A stretch of DNA of 13,022 bases from Sulfurimonadaceae bacterium (GTDB lineage Bacteria; Campylobacterota; Campylobacteria; Campylobacterales; Sulfurimonadaceae), in NCBI GenBank assembly GCA_026193155.1, contig JAPHSI010000231.1, forward strand, positions 1-13,022. The letters run 5' to 3'. Each line of letters opens with the position of its first letter. The stretch's first letter is position 1. A program made the position numbers and the translations under genes. The notes under the pieces are model-generated. The model was not told where the DNA came from. It saw only the letters and a program-made list of their open reading frames with translations, and made no database searches. This document shows positions 1-7,360 of the stretch, in pieces.

Positions 1-1
1 T

Positions 2-628
2 GTTGCAGTAAAAAATTTGTCAGAAATTGCAAAAGAAAAAAATATAAACTTAATTCATATATCAACTGATTATGTATTTGATGGTAAAAACTATAAGCCA
101 TATACGGAAGATGATATTGTAAATCCAAATAGTGTTTATGGAAAAACTAAGTTAGACGGTGAAAATGCTATGCTAGAGATAAATCCTAGTAACTCCATAA
201 TTATAAGAACATCTTGGGTATATAGCACTTATGGCGCTAACTTTGTAAAAACAATGCTTCGTTTAGGTAAAGATAAAGATGAACTTGGTGTAATTTTTGA
301 TCAAGTTGGGACTCCTACATATGCAAGAGATCTTGCACGTATAATTCTAGAGATACTTCCGAAAATAGATAATGATCAAGTAGAAGTTTATCACTTTTCA
401 AATGAGGGTGTACTTTCTTGGTATGACTTTGCAAAAGAGATTATGCGTATGGCAAAGCTTGAATGTAAAATCAACCCAATTGAGACTAAGGAATATCCAA
501 CTCCGGCAACAAGACCACACTATAGTCTATTAAATAAATCAAAAATCAAAAATACATTTAAAATAGATGTTCCATACTGGAAAGATTCTTTAGATAAATG
601 TTTAAGAAAAATGGGAGAAAGAAACTAA
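2..628 (+). CDS. rmlD: dTDP-4-dehydrorhamnose reductase, 5'-truncated by window edge
   Basis: This NADPH-dependent short-chain reductase makes dTDP-L-rhamnose from dTDP-4-keto-L-rhamnose in the cytoplasm. The frame is already open at base 2, and 208 residues are visible. The family is about 285-300 residues long, so roughly the first 80-90, including the GxxGxxG dinucleotide-binding loop, lie to the left of the window. In window numbering, HISTDYVFDG (residues 19-28) is the RmlD strand and loop carrying the catalytic Ser/Thr, and YGKTK (46-50) is the YxxxK catalytic pair. The C-terminal RPHYSLLNKSK stretch is also typical of RmlD. A TTG at base 17 is not the real start, because homology continues upstream of it. 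The stop TAA shares its last base with the ATG of rmlB, so the two genes are probably translationally coupled. The truncation is caused by the window edge and does not indicate a defect. Confidence 0.93.
   Translation, partial: VAVKNLSEIAKEKNINLIHISTDYVFDGKNYKPYTEDDIVNPNSVYGKTKLDGENAMLEINPSNSIIIRTSWVYSTYGANFVKTMLRLGKDKDELGVIFDQVGTPTYARDLARIILEILPKIDNDQVEVYHFSNEGVLSWYDFAKEIMRMAKLECKINPIETKEYPTPATRPHYSLLNKSKIKNTFKIDVPYWKDSLDKCLRKMGERN
613..617 (+). promoter_or_regulatory. Ribosome binding site deciding the rmlB start
   Basis: GGGAG lies inside the end of rmlD, 10 bases before the ATG at 628. It supports that ATG over an in-frame upstream ATG at 598, which has no comparable purine tract and would add ten residues ahead of the Rossmann strand. 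Confidence 0.6.
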
Positions 629-1644
629 TGAAATCAATATTATTAACAGGAACAGCTGGATTTATAGGCAGTAACTTTGTGCCTTATTTTTTAGAAAAAT
701 ATCCAGAATATAATCTAATCAACTTAGATCTTTTAACATATGCAGGAAGTTTAGATAACTTAAAAGAGTGTGAAGGAAATCCTAGATATAAATTTATAAA
801 AGGTGATATTTGTAATCGTGAACTAGTAGAGTTTATATTTAGCGAGTATGATATTCAAGGCGTTATTCATTTTGCGGCAGAATCACATGTAGATAACTCA
901 ATAAAAAATCCGGGTGTATTTATAGAGACAAATGTAAATGGAACTTTTACACTTATTGATGTTGCATATAAATACTGGATGGATAAACCATTTACATATA
1001 AAGAAAAATATAACAATTGTAGATTTCACCATATCTCAACAGATGAAGTATATGGAACACTAAGTGATAATCCTAAAGATTTATTTACTGAAGAGACACC
1101 ATATGCTCCAAACTCTCCATACTCTGCATCTAAAGCAAGTAGTGATATGGTAGTAAGAAGTTATCAAGAGACATACGGATTAAATACTGTTATAACAAAT
1201 TGTTCAAACAACTACGGCCCTAAACAACATGATGAAAAATTAATTCCTACTATTATACGTAAAGCATTAGCAAGTGAACCTATCCCAATTTATGGTGATG
1301 GTAAAAATATTCGTGATTGGTTGTATGTACTTGACCACTGTAAAGGTATTGACTTAGTTTACCATACTGGTAAAGAAGCTAATGTATATAATATAGGTGG
1401 TAGAAATGAGAGAACGAATCTTCAAATAGTTGATAGAATTTGTACTATTTTAGATGAAAAAGTACCAAAAGAAAAAAGCTATAAAGAACTTATAACATTT
1501 GTAGAAGATCGAGCAGGACATGACAGACGTTATGCAATAGATGCAACAAAGCTAGAGAATGAACTTGGCTGGAAGGCTGATGAAAACTTTGATAGTGGTA
1601 TTGTTAAGACTATTGACTGGTATTTAGAAAAATATGCTATTTAA
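628..1644 (+). CDS. rmlB: dTDP-glucose 4,6-dehydratase
   Basis: This enzyme converts dTDP-D-glucose to dTDP-4-keto-6-deoxy-D-glucose with tightly bound NAD, the second step of dTDP-rhamnose synthesis. The 338-residue protein has normal family length. GTAGFIG (residues 8-14) is the Rossmann GxxGxxG loop. HISTDEVYG (135-143) carries the Thr-Asp-Glu dehydration residues (138-140), and YSASK (165-169) is the YxxxK pair. FAAESHVDNS and NCSNNYGP are further RmlB signatures. I start it at the ATG at 628, whose first base is the last base of the rmlD stop, because the protein then opens with the Rossmann strand MKSILLTG. The order rmlD-rmlB implies that rmlA and rmlC lie upstream. No frameshift or missing key residue is seen. 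Confidence 0.97.
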   Translation: MKSILLTGTAGFIGSNFVPYFLEKYPEYNLINLDLLTYAGSLDNLKECEGNPRYKFIKGDICNRELVEFIFSEYDIQGVIHFAAESHVDNSIKNPGVFIETNVNGTFTLIDVAYKYWMDKPFTYKEKYNNCRFHHISTDEVYGTLSDNPKDLFTEETPYAPNSPYSASKASSDMVVRSYQETYGLNTVITNCSNNYGPKQHDEKLIPTIIRKALASEPIPIYGDGKNIRDWLYVLDHCKGIDLVYHTGKEANVYNIGGRNERTNLQIVDRICTILDEKVPKEKSYKELITFVEDRAGHDRRYAIDATKLENELGWKADENFDSGIVKTIDWYLEKYAI

Positions 1645-1649
1645 CAGTT

Positions 1650-1757
1650 ATGAGTTTATATTTTTATTTTTATGATCGTGTACATATGACAGCAAGTGCA
1701 GGTAATAAATTACTTCAAGAGTTATTTATTCAAGTTAAAGATATTGAATCTGAATAA
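1650..1757 (+). pseudogene. C-terminal remnant of an SGNH/GDSL-type hydrolase
   Basis: This short open frame of 35 codons sits in the gap between rmlB and rfbF. Its second half contains YDRVHMTASAGNKLLQEL, which resembles the final conserved block of SGNH/GDSL hydrolases: a DxxH catalytic Asp-His pair, then a G-N-K-L-L helix near the C terminus. The first half is a low-complexity run of Tyr and Phe codons with no SGNH character. There is no convincing ribosome binding site before the ATG at 1650. The Ser (GDS) and Asn/Gly blocks that a working enzyme needs are absent. I read it as the surviving 3' end of a gene lost by deletion or recombination. SGNH proteins in O-antigen loci often add or remove acetyl groups, but this piece cannot do so alone. 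The family match comes from memory of motifs over a short stretch, so it is moderate at best. Confidence 0.5.
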
Positions 1758-1780
1758 TTTTTTTTATTCCTTTAGTTAGT

Positions 1781-1840
1781 AGTTAAAAGTTATTTCGGTA
1801 AAATTATGATTATTTTAATCATATAAAGAGAAAACAAGGT
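1781..1840 (+). promoter_or_regulatory. Candidate promoter and palindrome upstream of rfbF
   Basis: This very A+T-rich stretch precedes rfbF. TAAAAT (1799-1804) and TATGAT (1805-1810) are two overlapping -10 candidates, and no good -35 hexamer is visible. A perfect inverted repeat, TATGATTA-TTT-TAATCATA (1805-1823), overlaps the second -10. It could be an operator or a small 5' leader hairpin. AAGG (1836-1839) is the rfbF ribosome binding site, 7 bases before the ATG at 1847. After the compact rmlD-rmlB pair this is the first gap long enough for a promoter, so the dideoxyhexose cassette may be transcribed separately. The assignment is by sequence resemblance only. Confidence 0.4.
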
Positions 1841-1846
1841 AGTTAA

Positions 1847-2620
1847 ATGAAAGTATTATTATTAGCCGGTGGATTTGGAACTCGTCTTTCTGAAGAAACG
1901 GATATCCGTCCAAAACCAATGGTAGAAATTGGTGGGAAGCCGATATTATGGCATATTATGAAAATATATTCTTCTTATGGATTTAATGAGTTTGTGGTTT
2001 TACTTGGATACAAGGGCTATTATATAAAAGAGTATTTTGCTAATTATTTTCTTCATCAAAGTGATGTTACAATAGATATGACAACTGGTGGAATGGAAGT
2101 ACATAATAACTCTGCTGAACCTTGGAAAATAACTCTTTTAGATACAGGTCTTGATACTATGACAGGTGGAAGAGTAAAAAAAGCTCAAGAATTTGTTGGT
2201 AATGAGCCATTTATGCTTACTTACGGTGATGGTGTAAGTGATATAGATGTAGAAGCATTAGTTAAGTTCCATAAATCACATGGAAAAGCTATGACAATGA
2301 CCTCTGCTCAGCCAGATGCAAGGTTTGGTGCACTAAATATTGAAAATAATAATCAAGTAACTAGCTTTCAAGAAAAACCTAGAGGCGAAGGTGGTTGGAT
2401 AAATGCGGGATTTTTTGTATGTGAGCCAAAGGTATTTGACTATATCTGTGATGGAGATAGTACAATATTTGAACAAGCTCCACTTCAAAATTTAGCAAAA
2501 GATGGTGAGATATTTACATATAAACATAATGGGTTTTGGAAACCTATGGATACTTTAAGAGACAAGCAACAATTACAAAATATGTGGGAATCAAAAAAAG
2601 CCCCATGGAAAAGTTGGTAA
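1847..2620 (+). CDS. rfbF: Glucose-1-phosphate cytidylyltransferase
   Basis: This enzyme (also called ddhA or ascA) joins CTP and alpha-D-glucose-1-phosphate to give CDP-glucose, the entry step to CDP-linked 3,6-dideoxyhexoses. The 257-residue protein matches family length. LAGGFGTRLSEET (residues 6-18) is the nucleotidyltransferase signature loop, and RPKPMVEIGGKP (21-32) is the following substrate loop with its conserved lysine. YGDGVSD (126-132) provides the metal-binding aspartate 128. EKP (176-178) and WINAGFF (184-190) line the sugar-phosphate site. The DIRPKPM and DTMTGGR sequences separate it from the dTDP-glucose enzyme RmlA. AAGG sits 7 bases before the ATG. Its stop TAA overlaps the start of rfbG. 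The products of the next four genes fit the same pathway. Confidence 0.96.
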   Translation: MKVLLLAGGFGTRLSEETDIRPKPMVEIGGKPILWHIMKIYSSYGFNEFVVLLGYKGYYIKEYFANYFLHQSDVTIDMTTGGMEVHNNSAEPWKITLLDTGLDTMTGGRVKKAQEFVGNEPFMLTYGDGVSDIDVEALVKFHKSHGKAMTMTSAQPDARFGALNIENNNQVTSFQEKPRGEGGWINAGFFVCEPKVFDYICDGDSTIFEQAPLQNLAKDGEIFTYKHNGFWKPMDTLRDKQQLQNMWESKKAPWKSW

Positions 2621-3714
2621 TGCATAACTTATTTTCTGGAATATACAATAATAAAACTGTACTAGTTACAGGGCATACGGGTTTTAAAGGCTCTTGGCTT
2701 GTTTATTGGCTTAAAGAGATGGGGGCAAATGTTGTTGGTTATTCATTGGAAGCTCCAACAAATCCAAATCATATTGAACTTTTAGATCTAGATATTGTTT
2801 CTGTTATTGGAGATATAAGAGATCTAGAAAAATTAAATGAAACATTTCAAAGATACAGACCTGAAATAGTATTTCATCTAGCTGCTCAACCACTAGTTAG
2901 GTTGTCGTATGAAAATCCTATAGAAACATATGAAACTAACGTAATGGGAACGCTTAAAGTTTTTGAAGCATGTAAAAAAGCAGATGTAAAAGCTATCGTG
3001 AATATAACAAGTGATAAAGCATATGATAATAAAGAATGGATATGGGGTTATAGAGAAAATGACCCTATGGGTGGTTATGATCCGTATAGCTCATCTAAAG
3101 GGTGTGCAGACCTATTAGCAAACTCTTATAGAAACTCATATTTTAATATTAAAGACTATAAAAAAACTCACAACACTCTTTTAGCATCTTGTAGAGCAGG
3201 AAACGTTATTGGTGGTGGCGACTGGGCAAAAGACAGACTTATTACAGATATTATGCTCTCAGTTTCTGAGGAAAAAAAAGTAAGTATAAGAAATCCATAT
3301 GCGACTAGACCATGGCAACATGTACTAGAACCATTAAGTGGATACCTTCATGTAGGACAAAAGCTTTTACAAGAGAAAAAAGAGTTTGGTGAGGCTTGGA
3401 ATTTTGGACCTAGTGATGAGGGCAGTATAACTGTAGAAAAAGTTGTACAAAATGTCAAAAAGCATTGGGATAAAATAGATTATGAAGTTAATCGTGATTC
3501 AAACCAGCTTCATGAAGCAAATCTATTAAAGTTAGATTGTTCAAAAGCTCATATAGTGCTAAAATGGAAAGATGTATGGGATAGTAAAACTACTTTTGAA
3601 AAAACAGTTAAATGGTACAAAGCATATTATGAAGATGTCAATGTACTTACAAAAGAAGATCTTCAAAGTTATGTAGCTGATGCAAAAAATAAAAAGTTGG
3701 AATGGACTATTTAA
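2620..3714 (+). CDS. rfbG: CDP-glucose 4,6-dehydratase
   Basis: This NAD-dependent short-chain dehydratase (also called ddhB or ascB) turns CDP-D-glucose into CDP-4-keto-6-deoxy-D-glucose. From the ATG at 2620 the protein has 364 residues, as expected for the family. GHTGFKG (18-24) is the GxxGxxG loop in the RfbG-specific form, followed by SWL. FHLAAQPLVRLSY (85-97), the TSDKAYDN catalytic loop (130-137, Ser-Asp-Lys in place of the RmlB Thr-Asp-Glu) and YSSSK (156-160) are all intact. CRAGNVIGGGDW and RPWQHVLEP are further signatures. I chose ATG 2620, which shares a base with the rfbF stop and gives the usual short lead before the Rossmann strand. An in-frame ATG at 2605 remains possible, and longer upstream extensions are unlikely. 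Confidence 0.96.
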   Translation: MHNLFSGIYNNKTVLVTGHTGFKGSWLVYWLKEMGANVVGYSLEAPTNPNHIELLDLDIVSVIGDIRDLEKLNETFQRYRPEIVFHLAAQPLVRLSYENPIETYETNVMGTLKVFEACKKADVKAIVNITSDKAYDNKEWIWGYRENDPMGGYDPYSSSKGCADLLANSYRNSYFNIKDYKKTHNTLLASCRAGNVIGGGDWAKDRLITDIMLSVSEEKKVSIRNPYATRPWQHVLEPLSGYLHVGQKLLQEKKEFGEAWNFGPSDEGSITVEKVVQNVKKHWDKIDYEVNRDSNQLHEANLLKLDCSKAHIVLKWKDVWDSKTTFEKTVKWYKAYYEDVNVLTKEDLQSYVADAKNKKLEWTI

Positions 3715-4268
3715 TGAATATAGTTGATACATTTATACCTGAGCTTAAAATATTAGAACCAAGAATATTTGAGGATATTAGAGGTAAGTTCATAAAAACT
3801 TTTAATAATGATTTTTTTGAAAAAAACAGTTTAAATATCAATATAGAAGAAACTTATTACTCTATATCACATAAGGATGTAATAAGAGGTATGCATTTTC
3901 AAACACCTCCCTATGACCATATTAAACTAGTATATGTACCGCATGGAAAAATAATAGATGTTGTTTTAGATATTAGAAAGAACTCTCCAACATATGGCAA
4001 GTGTTTTTCAATAGAACTCTCAAGCAACAATGCTAAGGTACTTATAATTCCAAAAGGTTTAGCTCATGGATTTAAATCCTTAGAAGACAATACAAATGTA
4101 ACTTATATGCAAACAAGTGGTTATGCTCCAGATAATGATGGTGGAATAAAATATGATTCATTTGATTTTGATTGGGATAGTGAAGCTCCAAAGCTATCAG
4201 ATAGAGATCAGTCATTTCCAGCTTTAAAAGAGTTTGAATCTCCATTTGTTTTTGGAGAGGATCTATGA
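3714..4268 (+). CDS. RmlC-like sugar-nucleotide 3,5-/5-epimerase
   Basis: This cupin-fold protein of 184 residues belongs to the dTDP-4-dehydrorhamnose 3,5-epimerase family. Visible signatures are RGMHFQTPP with the catalytic-base histidine, the KLVYVPHGKIIDVVLDIR core strands, and PKGLAHGF. A SGYAPDNDGGI segment carries the conserved tyrosine, followed by an acidic-aromatic stretch ending in DW. Its place between CDP-glucose dehydratase and a reductase suggests that it acts on a CDP-4-keto sugar, like AscE of the Yersinia ascarylose pathway, which belongs to this family. It could instead serve as RmlC for the dTDP-rhamnose genes at the left edge, since no other rmlC is in view. I start it at ATG 3714, which overlaps the rfbG stop; ATG 3702 is the alternative. 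The family call is firm; the substrate is inferred. Confidence 0.85.
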   Translation: MNIVDTFIPELKILEPRIFEDIRGKFIKTFNNDFFEKNSLNINIEETYYSISHKDVIRGMHFQTPPYDHIKLVYVPHGKIIDVVLDIRKNSPTYGKCFSIELSSNNAKVLIIPKGLAHGFKSLEDNTNVTYMQTSGYAPDNDGGIKYDSFDFDWDSEAPKLSDRDQSFPALKEFESPFVFGEDL

Positions 4269-5152
4269 AAATATTAATTAGCGGGGCTACGGGTTTTATT
4301 GGACAAAACTTGATTAAGTCGTTATTGTCTAAAAACTATGATATTTATTGTATTGTGAGAGAAAATAGTGATCTTTCAACACTTGATCCAAGAGTATCAA
4401 TATTTAAATATGATGAAAAAATAGATTCTCTTGTAGATTTTTTTAAAAAAGAAAAGTTTGATGGAGTGATCCATTTAGCATCGTTATTCTTAGCTAGTCA
4501 TAGTAAAACTAACATATCTGACCTTATTATATCTAATATCAAATTTGGGACTGAACTTTTAGAGGGATGTAAAGAATCGAGTGTAAAATGGTTTATAAAT
4601 ACAGGAACATTTTGGCAAAATTATGAAAATAGTAACTATAATCCTGTAAACTTATATGCAGCAACTAAAGAAGCATTTGAAGATATTGCAAAATATTATG
4701 CTGAAACATCAGAGTTGATATTTACAACTATTAAGTTAAACGATACATTTGGACCGGGTGATACTAGAAGTAAAGTCTTTAACTTATGGAATAAGGTTTC
4801 AAAAACACAAGAAGTATTACAAATGTCACCGGGTGAGCAGATAATTGATATAAGCTATATCGAGGATGTAGTGTCTGCATATAAAATACTTATTGGACAT
4901 TTAGACTCAGATAAAAAAGAAGAGTTCCAAAACAAAGAATTTGTCGTAACAAATAGTGAGAAGATGAGTTTAAAAGATCTTTCAAAAGTTTATGAAGAAG
5001 TTACTGGTGCAAAGTTAAACATAATCTGGGGTGGAAGAGAATACAGAGAAAGAGAAGTTATGTCTCCATATGATAAAGGCACTGTGGTTCCTGGATGGAG
5101 ACAACAATATAGATTAAAAGAAGCAATAAAAAAAACAATCGGAGAAAATTAA
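4265..5152 (+). CDS. NAD(P)-dependent CDP-4-keto-3,6-dideoxyhexose reductase (epimerase/dehydratase family)
   Basis: This extended short-chain dehydrogenase/reductase has 295 residues. GATGFIG (residues 7-13) is the nucleotide-binding loop, VIHLAS (68-73) the following conserved strand, and INTGTFW (111-117) the position of the catalytic Ser/Thr. YAATK (131-135) is the YxxxK pair, with GPGD and IIDISYIEDVV further on as in RfbJ-type enzymes. The closest families I recognise are CDP-abequose synthase (RfbJ/Abe), CDP-paratose synthase (RfbS/Prt) and the ascarylose reductase AscF. All three reduce the C4 ketone in the last step of CDP-dideoxyhexose synthesis. Sequence alone does not tell me which stereochemistry results. 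The preceding epimerase gene favours an AscF-like role. The ATG overlaps the previous stop as ATGA, with GGAGAGG just upstream. Confidence 0.8.
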   Translation: MKILISGATGFIGQNLIKSLLSKNYDIYCIVRENSDLSTLDPRVSIFKYDEKIDSLVDFFKKEKFDGVIHLASLFLASHSKTNISDLIISNIKFGTELLEGCKESSVKWFINTGTFWQNYENSNYNPVNLYAATKEAFEDIAKYYAETSELIFTTIKLNDTFGPGDTRSKVFNLWNKVSKTQEVLQMSPGEQIIDISYIEDVVSAYKILIGHLDSDKKEEFQNKEFVVTNSEKMSLKDLSKVYEEVTGAKLNIIWGGREYREREVMSPYDKGTVVPGWRQQYRLKEAIKKTIGEN

Positions 5153-5153
5153 A

Positions 5154-6479
5154 GTGACACAAGAAGAGCAATTAAAACAAGAGATATTACAAAAGACCAA
5201 AGAATATTACGAACTTGTACATAAACCAACTCAAGAAAAAGAGTTTGTTGATGGTAAGAGTAGAGTTAATTATGCAGGAAGAGTATTTGATGAAACAGAG
5301 ATGCAATACCTTGTAGATAGTTCACTGGATTTCTGGCTTACTTATGGTGATTATAGTAAAAAGTTTGAAACTGATCTAGCAAATTATCTTGGTGTTAGAT
5401 GGGCTTTTTTAGTTAACTCTGGAAGTAGTGCAAACCTTCTTGCTTTTTATGCTTTAACTTCTCCTTTATTAGAAGACAGACAGGTAAAAAGGGGAGATGA
5501 AGTTATAACTGTGGCAGCAGGCTTCCCTACAACTGTAGCTCCTATTGTACAGTATGGAGCGGTACCGGTATTTGTAGATATGGAATTAACTCATGCGAAT
5601 ATAGACGTAGATGAGTTAGAAAAAGCACTAAGCAACAAAACAAAAGCTGTTATGATAGCTCATACCTTGGGAAATCCATTTAATATCAGAGTTATAAAAG
5701 AGTTCTGTGATAAAAATAATCTTTGGCTGATAGAAGATAACTGTGATGCACTTGGTTCAACTTATGAAGGAAAACCAACGGGAACTTGGGGTGACATAGG
5801 TACAAGTTCTTTTTATCCACCGCATCATATGACCATGGGTGAAGGTGGTGCAACATATACAGATAATCCACTTCTAAAAAAGATAATGCTTTCTATGAGA
5901 GACTGGGGAAGAGATTGTTGGTGTGAAAGTGGTGTTGATAATACATGTGGATGTAGATTTACGCAAAGCTTTGGAACACTACCTAAAGGGTATGATCATA
6001 AGTATGTATACTCTCACTTTGGGTTTAATTTAAAAGTGTCTGACATGCAAGCGGCCGTAGGTGTTGCACAGCTTGAAAAGTTTCCATCTTTTGTAGAAAA
6101 AAGAAAAGAGAATCAAAAGAAATTATACAATGGTTTAAAAGAGTTAGACCAACTTCAGTTAGTTGAAACACAACCAAATTCTGATCCTAGTTGGTTCGGA
6201 TTTATGATGACATTGACTGATAAGGCAAATTTTTCAAGAAATGAAATAGTAGAGTTCCTAGAAGCTAACAATATACAAACAAGAAATCTTTTTGCAGGAA
6301 ATATGACAAGGCATCCTATGTTTGATCATATGGAGTTAAATAAAGACTATAGAGTAATAGGTCAACTTCCAAATACAGATAAAATTATGAATGATAGTTT
6401 CTGGATAGGACTATATCCTGGTATGGGTGACGATGCTATTAACTATATGATTAAAAAAATAAGAGAGTTTATTAAGTAA
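5154..6479 (+). CDS. rfbH: CDP-4-dehydro-6-deoxyglucose 3-dehydrase (E1)
   Basis: This PMP-dependent iron-sulfur enzyme (also called ddhC or ascC) removes the C3 hydroxyl of CDP-4-keto-6-deoxyglucose, the defining step of 3,6-dideoxyhexose synthesis. The 441-residue protein has an aminotransferase (DegT/DnrJ) fold. The aminotransferase lysine is replaced by histidine in FYPPHHMTMGEGG (His 224), the hallmark of E1. Cys 197, 255, 257 and 265 reproduce the C-X57-C-X1-C-X7-C spacing of the [2Fe-2S] site known in the Yersinia enzyme. An extra cysteine at 267 follows directly. The start is GTG at 5154, with GGAG at 5141-5144 and one base after the previous stop. Turnover needs an electron-transfer partner (E3, ddhD/rfbI) that is not in this window. 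The stop overlaps the next ATG. Confidence 0.96.
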   Translation: MTQEEQLKQEILQKTKEYYELVHKPTQEKEFVDGKSRVNYAGRVFDETEMQYLVDSSLDFWLTYGDYSKKFETDLANYLGVRWAFLVNSGSSANLLAFYALTSPLLEDRQVKRGDEVITVAAGFPTTVAPIVQYGAVPVFVDMELTHANIDVDELEKALSNKTKAVMIAHTLGNPFNIRVIKEFCDKNNLWLIEDNCDALGSTYEGKPTGTWGDIGTSSFYPPHHMTMGEGGATYTDNPLLKKIMLSMRDWGRDCWCESGVDNTCGCRFTQSFGTLPKGYDHKYVYSHFGFNLKVSDMQAAVGVAQLEKFPSFVEKRKENQKKLYNGLKELDQLQLVETQPNSDPSWFGFMMTLTDKANFSRNEIVEFLEANNIQTRNLFAGNMTRHPMFDHMELNKDYRVIGQLPNTDKIMNDSFWIGLYPGMGDDAINYMIKKIREFIK

Positions 6480-7360
6480 TGTCTAACCCAAAAGTATCTG
6501 TTTTAATTCCTGCATATAACTATGGGCATTATATTTCAGAAGCAATTGAAAGTGTTTTGAACCAAACTTATCAAGACTTTGAGCTAATTGTTGTTGATAA
6601 TAATTCTGAGGATAATACTGTTGAACTAGTGTCTGAATATATGAAAAAAGATTCTAGAGTTAGTATACATGTAAACTTGGAAAATATAGGAATGTATAGA
6701 AACTATAACCAAGCATTAGCTTTAGCAAGTGGTGATTATATAAAATTTTTAAACGCTGATGATAAGTTTGAGCCAACACTTTTAGAAAAGTTTGTAAATA
6801 TATTAAATAAAAATGAGAGTGTAAGTTTAGTAAGTTCAAAAAGACAGTATTTCGGCGATAAAACCGATATCTTAGAGGCAGGTTTTGTAGGTGAACAAAA
6901 TAAAGAGACAGTACTAGCTAAAGCTTTTAAAGATGGAAATATTATCGGTGAACCTACAACGGTTATGTTTAGAAAAAAACATTTAAATGTTGGTACCTTT
7001 AATATAGATTTGAAGATGTTCGCTGACTTTGACATGTGGATTAAATTATTAGAAGTTGGGAATGTATATTTTGTAGATGAAGTGTTGTCATACTTTAGAA
7101 TACATGAAACACAAGGCACAAAGTATTTGAATAATGAGATAAAAAAAAGTTATATAAATAAGTTTCAGTTTTATAACTATATGGTTAATAAACTTTTGTT
7201 TAATGATTTTTTTGATTATAAAATAACTAAAAAATTATTGAAGTTAAATATAAACAGGACAGCAAAAATAGTTGGAAAAAGTGCTAAATATATAAATAAA
7301 TTTAAAACTTTATATGCTTTTGGTACATACTTAAAATATCTAAGAGGTAGACTTAAGTGA
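6479..7360 (+). CDS. Family 2 glycosyltransferase
   Basis: This is a predicted cytoplasmic, membrane-associated GT-A glycosyltransferase of 293 residues. VSVLIPAYNYGHYI (residues 6-19) is the N-terminal nucleotide-binding strand and loop. VVDNNSEDNT (38-47) carries the conserved aspartate, and FLNADD (90-95) is the metal-binding DXD-like motif. The region around 185 (FDMWIKLLE) corresponds to the acceptor-side acidic segment. The C-terminal 80 residues are Lys, Asn and Tyr rich and basic, suiting contact with the membrane surface. It follows rfbH immediately (shared base TAATG), so it is a reasonable candidate for transferring the dideoxyhexose, but donor and acceptor cannot be read from the sequence. 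No transmembrane segment is evident. Confidence 0.88.
   Translation: MSNPKVSVLIPAYNYGHYISEAIESVLNQTYQDFELIVVDNNSEDNTVELVSEYMKKDSRVSIHVNLENIGMYRNYNQALALASGDYIKFLNADDKFEPTLLEKFVNILNKNESVSLVSSKRQYFGDKTDILEAGFVGEQNKETVLAKAFKDGNIIGEPTTVMFRKKHLNVGTFNIDLKMFADFDMWIKLLEVGNVYFVDEVLSYFRIHETQGTKYLNNEIKKSYINKFQFYNYMVNKLLFNDFFDYKITKKLLKLNINRTAKIVGKSAKYINKFKTLYAFGTYLKYLRGRLK

Noticed and set aside
1752..1769. GAATAA / TTATTC inverted repeat around a T-run as an intrinsic terminator
   Set aside because: The six-base arms are almost all A-T and the T-run forms the loop instead of following the stem, so it would be a poor terminator.
1645..1846. Insertion sequence remnant in the rmlB-rfbF gap
   Set aside because: No transposase motif, terminal inverted repeats or target duplication is visible; the SGNH-like tail explains the open frame better.
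6736..7119. Minus-strand open frame of 127 codons
   Set aside because: It lies wholly inside the family 2 glycosyltransferase gene, which has clear motifs; the translation shows no family signal and has no ribosome binding site.
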